A stretch of DNA of 64,000 bases from NCBI RefSeq assembly GCF_000340215.1, contig NW_006921539.1:2570056-2634055 (forward strand). Direction: 5' to 3'. Under the pieces are notes generated by a model. The model worked only from the letters and a program-made list of their open reading frames with translations, did no database searches and was not told where the DNA came from. Of this stretch, positions 13,484 to 24,560 are shown in pieces. The stretch is from Pseudocercospora fijiensis CIRAD86. Its lineage: Eukaryota; Ascomycota; Dothideomycetes; Mycosphaerellales; Mycosphaerellaceae. The position numbers and the translations under genes were made by a program. Positions within the stretch are counted from its first letter, which is position 1, and each line of letters begins with the position of its first letter.

Positions 13484-14880
13484 TAGTAACTTAGCTAAGC
13501 TAATAGCCGTCTAATCCTTCCGAGCGGGGATACAGCGAGCGCCCTTAGTAAACTAGTCTATAACGACTAGGATAGCGTTAAAGATATCTTCGCTTTCTCT
13601 TCGCTTAGTAGGGGGAAGACCTATAATAAAGTCTATTATAAGCTCTACAAATAGCTTGTAAGGGATTAGTAATAAGGACAACTCGCTAAAAGGCTAATGC
13701 TTTAGTGCCTTAACACGTTAGCATACAGTATACGTGTTAACGTATTCCTTTATATCCTGCTTACTATTTAGTTAGTAGTATATACGCGATAGCAGCTCGT
13801 ACGACCTCTCTATACTATAGTAACCGGCAAGCTTACTACTATAGTGTCGCTTAAGAAGTTCTTATCTAATCGATTGTTTAGCGGGGATATAGTACCTGCC
13901 CTTAAACTTTAAGTAACCCTTGTTATCGATCGACTAGTTACTTTTACTAGATCGAGTCGTTCGCCTACTTATAAGCTTATCGATACGTTTAGTAGCAAAG
14001 GCGTCCCTCTACTAAGCACGTAACAGCTTATCTATAAACGATTAACTATCTCTATTCGTAAGGTTATTTAATAGCACCCTCGCTATTAAACGAGGTACGT
14101 ATTATATATATCTAATAGCACTAGTAGCCCGATTAACTATAGTAGTACTATTGCTATTACTATATATAGCGATGTTGACTAGGGAGTTATTATAACTTCT
14201 TCTATCTGTATTATTAGCCCTTGCCTTAACACGCACTATTAATATAGTAAGAGTATTAATATACTTCAAGCCGTTACGGAGTCCGGTAAGCCGCTTATCC
14301 TACGTTTGCCTTACTACGAGGTCTATAGCAGTCTTATACTATAGGGTTAGAAATAATAAATTAATAGATTGGGTTTCGCTATCGTAATTAGGTCGCCTCG
14401 ATAGGCTATTAGTAGGGTTACTTACGCCTAGCCGATATAATATATTAAAATCGAACCCGGCGAGGTAAACGGCCTATCTAGCCTATCGACCTATAACCCG
14501 TATAACCTTAGTAATCCTACGTAGGTTGTTATAGTCTATATAGACCTAAATAGGGTACTAAGCACTATCGAGATAATAGCGCTAGTGCTTAAAGGCCTCA
14601 ATAATAGCGAGCAATTCTTGCTCGTAGGTCTCGTAGCGACGCTTAGCATTAATTATCTTCCTCGAGAAGAAGGCAATTAGATACTAATAATAGTCCTTAT
14701 CCGATTGTTGTAATATAATAGCTAATATAGCAAACTGTAAAGCGTTAGTCTTAATACGGATTAGTTTGCTTAGTACGAAGTAGTATAATAAGGGGACTTT
14801 AGTAAATCGCTTCTTTAAACCATTAAAAGCGGCTTACGCTTTGTTAGTCTAATTAAACTCTCGGGATAGATTAGCCTTAG

Positions 14881-15180
14881 TTTTAGTAAGCTTAGTTAGA
14901 GGCATTATATGTCGTAAATAGCCCTTAATAAAGCGGCGGTAGAAATTAGCGAAGCTAAGGAACGACTATAGCTCCTTACTACTAGTAGGTATTAGCTATT
15001 TAGTAATAGTTTTAATAAGGTTAGCCTTGGTTTTAGTAAGCTTAGTTAGGGGTATTACGTATCGTAAGTAACCCTCGATAAATCGACGGTAGAAGTTAGC
15101 AAAACCTAGGAATAATTAAAGCTCCTTAATACTAGCAGGCGTTAGCTGCTTAGCAATAGTCTTAATCCGATTAGGATTAG
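14881..15180 (-). repeat. 150-bp tandem duplication inside Gypsy A pol
   Basis: TTTTAGTAAGCTTAGTTAG at 14881 recurs at 15031, and the following ~140 bp match. It lies between the RT core and the RNase H region. Element C has one copy (about 46745-46890). The period of 150 bp is a multiple of three. The units have diverged by several non-identical changes. Confidence 0.85.
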
Positions 15181-16559
15181 CCTTAACACCCTTAGTCGAT
15201 ACGAGGAAGCTAAGGAAGGGTACCTCTTTAGCAGTAAAGGTGTATTTAGAGGGCTTGTAATATAGTCTATAGGCCTATAGGCGATCGAGTACCTTACGTA
15301 CTATAGCCTAGTGCTCTATAATATTAGGTAAATAGATATAAACTAGGATATTATCTAGGTAAACTATATAGAGGTAGTCAAGTAGGCCTAATAAGGCCCG
15401 ATTAATATAGGACTAGAATGTTATAGGGGTATTAGCTAGCCTAAATAGTATAACTAAATACTCGAAATAGCTATAGCGAGTATAGAAGGCCGTCTTCTAT
15501 TTATCGCCCTTACGAATACGAATACGGTAATAGGCGTCCTTAATGTCTAATATAGTATAGAAGTAGGCGCTAGAAAGGCGATCGAGGGTCTTATTAATAA
15601 GCGGAAGTAGATAGCGGTCCTTAATAGTAACAGCGTTAAGCCTACGGTAATTAATATATAGACGCAGGCTACTATCCTTCTTTAGTACGAATAGGATAGG
15701 TGTACTAGCAGGGCTATTACTATACTAAATTCGACTATTAGCTAGGTTCTTATCTAGGTACTTACGCAATATAGTAAGCTCTCGTTTACTAAGGTTATAG
15801 AGGGGCCTAAAAGGAACCTCCTTGCTCTATATAATATCGATCTTATAGTCCGTCTCTTTAAATATAGGCAATGTTAATGCTAGGTAGTATTTAAATATAT
15901 TAATATAGGTCTCTCGAATAGGCTACGGTATGCGAGCAAGCTAATTAGGGTCTATACTATTAGGGGGTACAGGTTTATCGTTATCTCCTAACAGGTCGGC
16001 TATTAGGTTAGCTAAAGCAGAGGCTAGTGTTAGGTTACTAATAAACAGGACCCTAATATCGTTAGGGTACTCGCTAGTATTAATGTGTTTAATATCCTCT
16101 TTCCTAGCAATTCTAAATCGCTACTATTAGCTGCCCAGGTCTATAGCTACGGCGTAGCCTAAGTGCTTAAGAATAGGGTTGCTAATAACAATATCGGATA
16201 GAAGGTTGTCTATGTCTACTACGTAGGCGGTAAAATCTAGTAAGCGCTCGTTACCGAGGTCGTCTCTTAGAACTATAGGAATGTAGTAGGCCCTATAGGT
16301 TAAGTGCCGAGCGTTATTAAACTAAGCAAGGGCTAGTAGGTTAGCCCTATTCAATTATCGAAGGTCTAATTGCTTAGCTAGGCGATAGCTAATAAGGGCA
16401 CTAACTAAATTGCCTAGGTCTAGTATAACCTTAGTCTTATAGCTAGTGCTATACGTGTTCTATATAAGACAGGTGCGTATAAGAGCCAGTATAATACCGA
16501 TAGTCTTACGCCGTATAAGGCTAATAGTTAGTGCGGCGCTTATTCTTTTTTCGACTAAT

Positions 16560-18140
16560 AGGAAGGACCGATAGGGGTAGCATTAGCGGCTAAAAGGTGC
16601 TTTCGGTATTTAGCTATAGTACGGTCGATTCGGGCCTAATCCCTAGGTTTATCGCATTAGCCTAGTAGATAGCTAGTGCTGTTATAGTTAAAGCACTTCA
16701 ATCCGGTTAGGAGGTTGCTACATCTACTCGGATTAGCGCTAGAATTAGAGGAACGATTAGGGGCATATAGAAATAAGCCTCTTCCTCGCCCCCTTCCTTA
16801 CTAGGGGTTTCTACCGCGGTATCGACCCCTACCTCTTCTACGTTAGTAGTCGTTACTATTTCTATTATTAGCAGCATTCGTCTAGGGAGCACTTCCTTAG
16901 TTTCTACTACGGCTACGGTTGTTAGCGGCTAGTCGTATCTTAGATTCTAACCGTTGCTAGAGCTGTACTATACGCTCTATAGTTTCGACTTTAACTATAA
17001 ATTAAATACGTATAAGATTAGCCTATTTAAATATACGGCGGCGGTCTAATTTAAGGATAAGCTCCTATCTAAGTTTTAGGCGTATCTTAGAGATCTATAT
17101 AGAATTAGTTTTAGCCGGAAGGTTATCTTCGAGGGTCTTTAAATAGGCCTTAAATAAGCGAGCTAATTGATTAGTCTTTTGCTTAGCTCGAAGGTACTAG
17201 TCCTAAGCGTATTATTGCCTTAGTATAGAGTTTCTAAGGGTGTCTAGTATAATAGTTTTGTAGGTTTGCTACTAAATAGCGGTCTAGTTATTAAGGGAGT
17301 TAAAATAGTTATTCTAGGTACGCTTTAGGTCTCTATTAATGTATTGTATAGTATAAACGACTAACGAGTAGTCGTCTAGAAGGGCCCTTAGTGCGTTTCG
17401 CTAGTTAAGCTTATAGTTACGAATATAGTTATTATATTGCTTTCGGCTAGAGCTATTAAATACAGTATAGTCCTTGAGTTTAGCATCCTTCTTTTAAATA
17501 GTTAGTAAGGAAGGTCCTGCCGCTAGTTTAGTATTAGTTGCTAGGGCTTCCTATAGGCGGTAAATTTCGAGGAGGTTATCCTTTAGCTATTGTTCTTAAT
17601 ATAAGGCAGTAAGCCTATTCTAAGTGGCTTCTTAAAGTCTCGCTATCGGCTAGGGGCTAAAGGCTAGTTAGCTATATCGACGGTTGACAATATTACTAAG
17701 AATGTCGTTAACGGGCAACGATAGGTTATCCCCTTCGATTATAGGTTCTTTAGTAGGCCCTCTAGTAGGTTCTTTAGTAGAAGGCACTTTAGCAGGCAAT
17801 ATGCTACTAGAGTTATTATTGCTAGCGCTACTAGCGGCGCCGCGGTTATTGTTATTGCTTTGTAATAAGCCGGCTATTATAATAAGGGGTAATACTAATA
17901 ATATATTATAGGCCCCTATAGTGCGGATATAGCGGAATTAGTAGGTATCGGCTTAGTGCGATTAACTTAGTATAATAGGCCGTATAGAAGGCCTTGATTA
18001 ATAATTAGTACGGTTGTTTTAGTAGAATAGTACGTATAGGTCCCGTTCTTCGGGCGTAATATAATTAAATCGATAGTTTTTATAGCTATACCGCTAAAAG
18101 CTTGAAATAAGGACTATCTAGCTACTATCCTTAAAGGGTA
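16560..18140 (-). pseudogene. Gypsy A gag, degraded
   Basis: Minus-strand capsid/nucleocapsid region between the LTR and protease. A zinc knuckle lies at about 16630-16700 (LKCFNYNSTSYLLG.CDKP). The CX2CX4HX4C pattern is visible, but the second Cys and the His read as Tyr, which is what TpG/CpA to TpA change would give. A Gln/Asn/Thr/Pro-rich stretch lies at about 17680-17910. The equivalent in element C keeps the second Cys. Confidence 0.7.
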
Positions 18141-18152
18141 GATCGAATACTA

Positions 18153-18349
18153 TATAAGAAGGGTTATATTAGCAGGTAGATAGGGTAGTAGTAGGTATAG
18201 GTAGTATTCGATAAGGAGCTAGGAGGAGAGGGAGGAAGGCAGGCTAGTTAGCCTAAGGCTAAGCGCTAAGCCCTACCTAAGGCACTAAGACCCTAGCTTT
18301 ACTCGGCCTAATTACATACTAATTACGTATAGCCTCTTTAGCCCTAACA
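18153..18349. repeat. LTR (197 bp)
   Basis: Starts TATAAGAAGGGTTATATTAG (TG mutated to TA) and ends TTAGCCCTAACA. Near-identical copies lie at 21716-21903, 49854-50041 and 51188-51384, and a diverged inverted one at 52210-52370. The sequence on its left (gag leader of element A) equals that left of the LTR at 49854, so it is the 5' LTR of the minus-strand element A. Confidence 0.8.
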
Positions 18350-21300
18350 GAAGCTTATAGTAGCAAATACTATCCCTATAATAACTAACCTTCCTAATCG
18401 CTCGAAAACAGAATAAGCGCTATACTAACTATTAGACTAGTACGGCGTAAGACTATTAATATATAGCTAGCAATTACGCGAGACTATCTTATTAGCGATA
18501 TATACGATAGCAATTATAAGACTACGGTTATACTAGATCCGGGAAATTTAGTTAGTGCCTTTATTAACTACTATACTACTAAGTACCTAGATCTAAAGCA
18601 ATTACCCCGAGCTAATATACTAATCCTTACTTAGTTTAATTAGACTAGATACGAGACCTATAGAGTATACTATATTAATATAGTCTAAAAGGATAATATC
18701 GGTAACGAGAGAGTTCTAGATTTTAAACTACCTATACTATCGATATAGACAACCTCTACTATAGAGCTACTATTGTGCTTAGTAATACTATACTAAAGCA
18801 CTATACTATAAAAACAGACCTCGGCAGCTAATAATTGCGTTTTAGAAGAGCTAGAAAGGAGGACATTAACTATATTGACCCTAGTAACTGCCCTAATAAT
18901 ACTAGGGTCCTATTTATTAGCAATTTTATAGCTACTAATCTAACTAGCGACCTTCTCGAAGAAGAGCTACCTAATAGTATAGAGTCTAACTAACTTAAGC
19001 GCATTCCTATACTAATCCGAGAAACCTATATTAATATATTTAGGCACTATCTAGCCGCTATACTTCCGCTATTAAAAGAGACAGATTATTAAAATTAAAG
19101 TAATAGAGGGTAAGGAGGTTCCTTTTAGCCTACTATATAATCTTAGTAAGAGAGAGCTAGGTATCCTTTGTAAATACCTAGATAAGAATCTTACTAATAG
19201 GCGAATAAGATATAGTAATAGTCCTGCTAGTGCGCTAGTCCTATTTGTTCTAAAGAAGGATAGTAGCCTACGTCTATATATTAATTATCGTAGACTAAAT
19301 GCTATTACTATTAAAGACCGCTACCTACTTCCGCTTATTAATAAGACACTAGACCGCCTACTAGGTACCTACTTCTATATTACGTTAGATTTAAAGGATA
19401 TATACTATCGTATCCGCATCCGTAAGGGTAACGAATAGAAGACTATATTCCGTACCTACTATAGACATTTTAAATACTTAGTAATGCCTTTTAGGCTAGC
19501 TAGTGCCCCTACGATATTTATTATATTCTAATCCTATATTAATAGCTAAGGGCTTTGTCTAGCCTGCTAGACTACCTATATATCGTCTATCTTAATAATA
19601 TACTTATCTGCACTTATTTACCTAATATAGCTAACTATTAGGCTGCTATTAGAAAGGTCCTTAACCGCCTACGAGCCTATAGCTTCTAATACAAACCTTC
19701 TAAATATACCTTTACTCCTAAGGAGGTACCCTTCTTAGGCTTCTTAGTTTCTATTAAAGGCGTAAAGGCTAATCCTAATCGTATTAAGACTATTACTAAA
19801 TAGCCTATACTAATAACGGTTAAAGAACTCTAATTATTCCTTAGTTTTGCTAACTTCTACCGTCGGTTTATTAAGGGCTATTTACGCTATATAGCACTAC
19901 TAACTAAGCTTACTAAAACTAAGAATAATCCTTTAAGGGAGCTTAGATAAAGTAATAGAGTATAAGCCGCTTTTAATAGTTTAAAGGAGTAGTTTACTAC
20001 TACCCCTCTACTATACTATTTTAATCTAATTAAGCTACTAAAAATTGAGACTAACGCTTTATAGTATATTATATCCGCTATCTTATAATAATAGGGTAGT
20101 AGCAACGATAGCTACTAGTACCGGATTGCCTTCTTCTTAAGGAAGATAATTAATATAGAACGCTAGTATAAGACGTACGTTACGTACCGTTACGTACGAG
20201 TAAGAGCTATTAGTAATTATAGAAGCCTTTAAGTATTAGCGGCACTGTCTTAACGGTATATAGTATACTACTAGTATTTAGGTTTATACGGACTATAACA
20301 ACCTTCGTAGGATTACTAAGGTTACTAGGGTTATAGGTTAATAGGCTAGATAGGCCGTCTACCTCGGGTCCTCGCTAGATTTAATTTTAATATTCTATAT
20401 CGGCTAGGCGTACAAAACCCTACTAATAGTCTATTAGGACGACCTAATTACGATAGCGAAACCTAGTCTATTAATTTATTATTTCCTATCCTATAATATA
20501 TAATTACTATAGATATTGCTATATAGTAGTAGTAGAATAAGCGGACCTCTAGATACCGCGATAGTTTATAATAGAAGGGTATTCCTACTATATTAATAGT
20601 ACGCGTAAAGAACAAACACGCTAATATAGACTATAGGGATCCTATAACTAATATTGCTATTTATAGTAATAGCGACGATAGCACTAATATAGTTAATCCG
20701 GCTACTAGTACTACTAGACATATAGTACGTACTACGTAGGACAGCGAGAGTACTATTAAGCGACCTTATATAAGGTAACGGTTAAGTTTTTATAAGTAAG
20801 CTACTACGTACTTAGTAGAGGGACGCCCTTTGCTATTACCCGCCTTACTTAGCTTATAAGTAGACGCGAGACTCGATCTAGTAAGAGTAAGAATAACAAC
20901 TAGTTAGTTAATAGTATTAGATACCTACGCTATAAGGGCCGCTTATATATAGCCGCTAGGTAATCGATTAGATAGCAAATTCTTAAGTAATATTATAATA
21001 GTAAGCTTGCTAGTTACTATAGTATAGAGAGGTCGTACGAGCTACTATTACGTATATACTACTAGCTTAATAGTAAACGGAATATAAAGGAATATATAAA
21101 TATATATACTACTTACTAGAGGGTTAAACTACTACGATACCTGCTATTTAGCGAGCTGTCTTTACTTCCTATTCTAAATAAGCTATTTGCTAAGCTTACC
21201 CTTAACTTTGTTATAGGTCTTTCTGCCGCTAAGAGGCATAGTAGTAAGGACGTATTTAATGCTATTCTAGTCGTTACAGACCGCTTTACTAAGAGCGCCC

Positions 21301-21715
21301 GATATATTCCTACTAGAAAGGATTAGTTATTAGCTAACCTAGTAGAAGCGCTATAGAATAATATCTTCTATATCTATTAGGGTATACCTAAAGGGCTAGT
21401 ATCCGACCGTAGCTCGATCTTTATATCGTACTGCTAGAGCGAGCTATGCCTATAGCTAAGACTAAGATATCGGCTATCGATAGCCTTCTACCTATAGACC
21501 GATAATTAAACTAAGAGGCAGAATGCTACCCTATAGTAGATTAGTAGTCCCTACGTAGCTATATTAATAAGGATCCTAGTAAATAGGTAGACCTCCTATA
21601 ACTAGCCAAATTTGTATATAATAACTATACCTATTTTTTAACTAAGGTATTACCCTACTATACTACTCTAGGCTATAACCTAGCTATACTATAGCAACTA
21701 CCGCTCGAGGCCGAG
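18350..21715 (+). pseudogene. Gypsy element B pol fragment, degraded
   Basis: Plus-strand frame beginning in the aspartic protease (TTVILDPGNLVSAFINYY at about 18525). RT follows (SSLRLYINYRRLNAITIKDR at about 19265, DYLYIVYLNNILI at about 19565-19600), then RNase H remnants, then the integrase core (LTLNFVIGLSAAKRHSSKD and ILVVTDRFTKSARYIPTRKD around 21190-21320; GIPKGLVSDRSSIF around 21380). gag and the chromodomain end are missing and stops replace Trp/Gln. It is the same family as A but on the opposite strand, joined head to head at the LTR 18153-18349. Confidence 0.85.
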
Positions 21716-21903
21716 TGTAATAGGGGTTATATTAGCAGGTAGATAGGGTAGTAGTAGATATAGTAGTATTCGATAGAGATCTAGGAGGAGAAGGGGGAAG
21801 GCAGGCTAGTTAGCCTAACGCTAAGCGCTACGCCCTGCCTAAGGCACTAAGACCCTAGCTTTACTCGAGCTAGTTATATACTAATTACGTATAACCTCTA
21901 ATA
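21716..21903. repeat. LTR (188 bp)
   Basis: Starts TGTAATAGGGGTTATATTAG with the terminal TG still intact, and ends ATAACCTCTAATA. It is the same size and type as the LTR at 49854-50041. It directly follows the integrase remnant of element B but runs in the same direction as the LTR of the minus-strand element A, so it is probably not B's own 3' LTR. Confidence 0.75.
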
Positions 21904-22200
21904 TACGCTTCCCTTCTAAAGGCCGCGCCCTCGTAGCCTGTCTGTATTCTACTCTCGACCTCCGTTACCGCTAACTTAGTAGGCTAACTAAGCTATTTAG
22001 CCGCGCTAAATTAAACACTTAACTACCTAATTATATAACTATATCAAACCTTACCTCTAATATAATACAATGTTTAACTCTAACTACGCTACCCCTATAT
22101 AGATTAAACTATAAAGTAATATATATCTATAAGAATTAAGGACTATCGACTAATTATAATATAGGCGCGTCTTCCCTACTATAATAGGTAGACGTACGAG
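21904..22200. repeat. Fragment of dispersed repeat Y
   Basis: Starts with CTTCCCTTCTAAAGG and the CGCCCTCGTAGC segment, followed by AACACTTAACTACCTA. An inverted copy lies at 51385-52205 (for example 52150-52195) and a related one at 43300-43880. In both the first two sites it lies directly against an LTR copy. No coding motifs recognised. Confidence 0.55.
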
Positions 22201-23390
22201 GTATTATAGCACTGCCTCCGCTCTAAGTAATGTCGTTCCGAGTTCTTTGCGTCTTCCGAGGGTTGTCCGCTTCTAAGGGTTCGTTCTTATTATTATTATA
22301 AGGACTATTATTTACTATCGTAGTTTTACTAGCCCTAATTAGTCAGGTTTAGCAGCCTTTAATTGTTAACCTTATTTTATCTTTTCAAAAAACGCAGTTC
22401 GTCTAGTTTCTATAAGTAAAGGCTATTATAAGTGTAATAGTTAAGGTTCGCCTCGCTTAAAGGATCGGAAAGATCGAGGAGTAACCTATTGTCCGCAAGA
22501 TCGACCCCGGCTAACTTAGCTCTATAGTTTTGCCCTTAGTTAGTCTATTAGTCGCTTAACCTTTTTAGCCTCTAAGTCCTTCGAATAGCTTAACCTTTTT
22601 AACCTAGTTAGTATAGGTAAGGTTGTTTTATAGGTATAGAGGCGATAATAGGTAAGGTTGCTAATAGTAGCGAGTAGGTAATATTAATAATAGCGGCGCT
22701 AGTCGTCTTAGCGCTAACTTTACCTTGCTTTCGATTTCCTTCTTCGACTAATAACACACTCCGTAATACCGTTACTAATATAGCCGCGCCGGCCGTATCG
22801 CCCTTTAGTATAAGCGTAACGCCGTCGTTATCTTTATTATTGCTATTTATGCGTACGCGCGCTACCCTCGCCGATCGCCTAGGCCTCGAGACCTCGATAG
22901 AAGGAAGGAATAAAAGGGGGCATTAAAGAAGGGCCTTATAGAGTGCGCTAGTAAAGAGGTAGAATCCTTAAAAGAGTAGGCGATTAGTTAATAGTTATAG
23001 CGCGCTCGTTAACACTCGGTGCGCGCTCGCTATAGTAGTATAGTCTTAAAATGTGCTTATAGGCGGCTACGCGTGCCTATAATATACGAGCGAAGCTTTC
23101 GCACTCCGCCGAGCTAATAGGATAGCGCCGTCGTTAGCGTATTAATTACTTTTATAAAGACTTTATTAATCGAGAAGGCAAGCTATTAGTATCTATAGAG
23201 CAACTTAGGCTAAACGGGCGTGTTAACAAACGTCGTACTAACTGCATAATCGCTATAAGCGATTACGATTATAAGCGGCAAGCCGCTTATAATCGCGATC
23301 TATGCTTATAGCTCTATAGTAGCTAGTATATATAGAAGTCTTAATCTTTAATGTTTAAACTGATTCTTCGCTATCTAGTGTTCTACCTAA
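22201..23390. other. Unassigned RIP-mutated repeat sequence
   Basis: No recognisable gene. About 22640-22900 is an inverted, diverged copy of about 50930-51110 (shared AAAGTTAGCGCTAAG and TATTACCTA segments), so at least part is another dispersed repeat. The rest (22200-22600 and 22950-23390) has RIP-like composition and no motif I can name. Confidence 0.5.
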
Positions 23391-23716
23391 GAAATCATTT
23401 ATTACTGCTAAAATCCTAAACTTTATCGCTGTCTAGGAAATCCTACGAACCTATTATTGGCTGGTAACCGGCCCCACACCTATGGGCTAGTTTTGAGCCT
23501 ACATAAGAGGCCTCCTTCTGCATTGTAGATAGAGCATCAACCTCGTACAGCACATTGTTTATGTCACACTTCTATAATGCCTATGTTGTAGGGCTCTAGT
23601 TATTAGCCTAAGCGACAGTCTCGTTATCCTATCTTGCTAAACATGGCTGCCTATATTGCTATAGGTTATGTTACCCTCGGTAGCCTATACTATTGCTACA
23701 AGTAGTAGTAGTAGTG
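23391..23716. repeat. LTR-like repeat, little affected by RIP
   Basis: This ~325-bp stretch keeps normal TG/CA content (GTTTATGTCACACTTC, GGGGCCGGTTACC on the reverse strand), unlike everything around it. Its reverse complement matches 52700-52970 along the whole length, where nearly every TG/CA has become TA. It ends in a short (TAG)n run. It could be a solo LTR of a younger element. No flanking coding region was found. Confidence 0.65.
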
Positions 23717-24560
23717 TTAGTTTCCGTCCTTCACTATTAGAGCAGCTAGGTCGAATGAAGCCTATGCGGCTAGTAGACCTGCTAGACCTGCTTATATATT
23801 AGCCGTATACTAAAGTTGGAAGGCGGCAAGGGCTTCCTAGCGTTTATAGTCGAGTAGAGCTTCTTACTCGCGCTACTACGCCTCGTAGATTGTATGTCGC
23901 TTAGCCTCGATTATAGCGTGCCTATCGCGAAGGGCTTAGTAGAAGGCGGCTATAAATACCTTAGGTTCTAGGAGTTGTCGGATATAGATAGGCTAAGAGG
24001 GAATATGTGCCTCGTTATCGATCTCGTCGAATATAACCTAGAGGTATCGACGTCGAAGACCCTAGTAATACCGATAAAGATGCTTAGTATAGGGAACAAT
24101 CTGTTAGCCTGCGAGATAGTAGATAATATACTCTATAATTGGAGGGCTACAACTATAAGGATTAGGCTGCTATGTAACTATATTATTAGCAGTCTCGATA
24201 TAGGTCTAGGTCCCCGGTTTCGGCTATCGAGCGTTCTAGGCGTACGGAAAGCAAGATAGGAGATTAGTAAGCGTAGTAATAAACCGGCTACTAAGAGGAC
24301 CGACTCTACGCTTCCTATTAAGGCCGCCCTATGTATTCTATGTCTGCATAATACTAGTTGCTAGATTAACTTAGCCGGCGATAAAATGTAAAGCGGAAAA
24401 GCATATAGCAGAGACGGGGCCGGTAGAACTAGCCTTAAAGCTAAGCTAGGCGAGATGCGAAAGCAGCGTATACGTATTAGACTAGTGCTACTATCTAGTA
24501 TCTTGGCTCTTATAAGCATCCTACTAGTCCTAAGAGATAAGCTTGTTACTAGATATAGTT
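23717..24560. other. Unassigned region with an anonymous open frame
   Basis: Contains an unbroken 94-codon plus-strand frame at 23975-24259 (MSDIDRLRGNMCLVIDLVEY...). With a stop or two it can be followed further to about 24660 and includes a Cys-rich piece (ALCILCLHNTSC at about 24325). RIP-like composition and lack of any recognisable domain make this most likely a degraded repeat gene. I cannot assign it. Confidence 0.4.

Larger units (their letters stand above)
12370..16560 (-). pseudogene. Gypsy A pol (protease-RT-RNaseH-integrase-chromodomain)
   Basis: Minus-strand motifs, N to C: aspartic protease VILDLGNLVSALIS (about 16400-16440, one residue off the D-T/S-G core); RT finger region LKKDSSLRLYINYRRLN (about 15640-15710); RT catalytic-site region DYLYIVYLDNILVY (15335-15380, second catalytic Asp changed to Asn); integrase segment GTPKGTVSDRGPTFVS (about 13310-13480, present twice); chromodomain-like KKEYLLR.QGYLPK (about 12500-12540). 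Stops replace Trp and Gln throughout, and the RT YxDD motif is lost. An intact copy would reverse-transcribe and integrate the element. This copy is inactive. Confidence 0.85.
12370..18152 (-). mobile_element. Ty3/Gypsy retroelement A (internal region), RIP-degraded
   Basis: Read on the minus strand the order is LTR (18153-18349), gag with a zinc knuckle, aspartic protease, reverse transcriptase, RNase H, integrase and a chromodomain-like end, as in fungal chromovirus-type Gypsy elements. Its 3' end is cut at 12369/12370 by the hAT terminus, so no 3' LTR is present. It is closely similar to element C at 44326-49853. Two extra tandem duplications set it apart from C. Confidence 0.88.
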
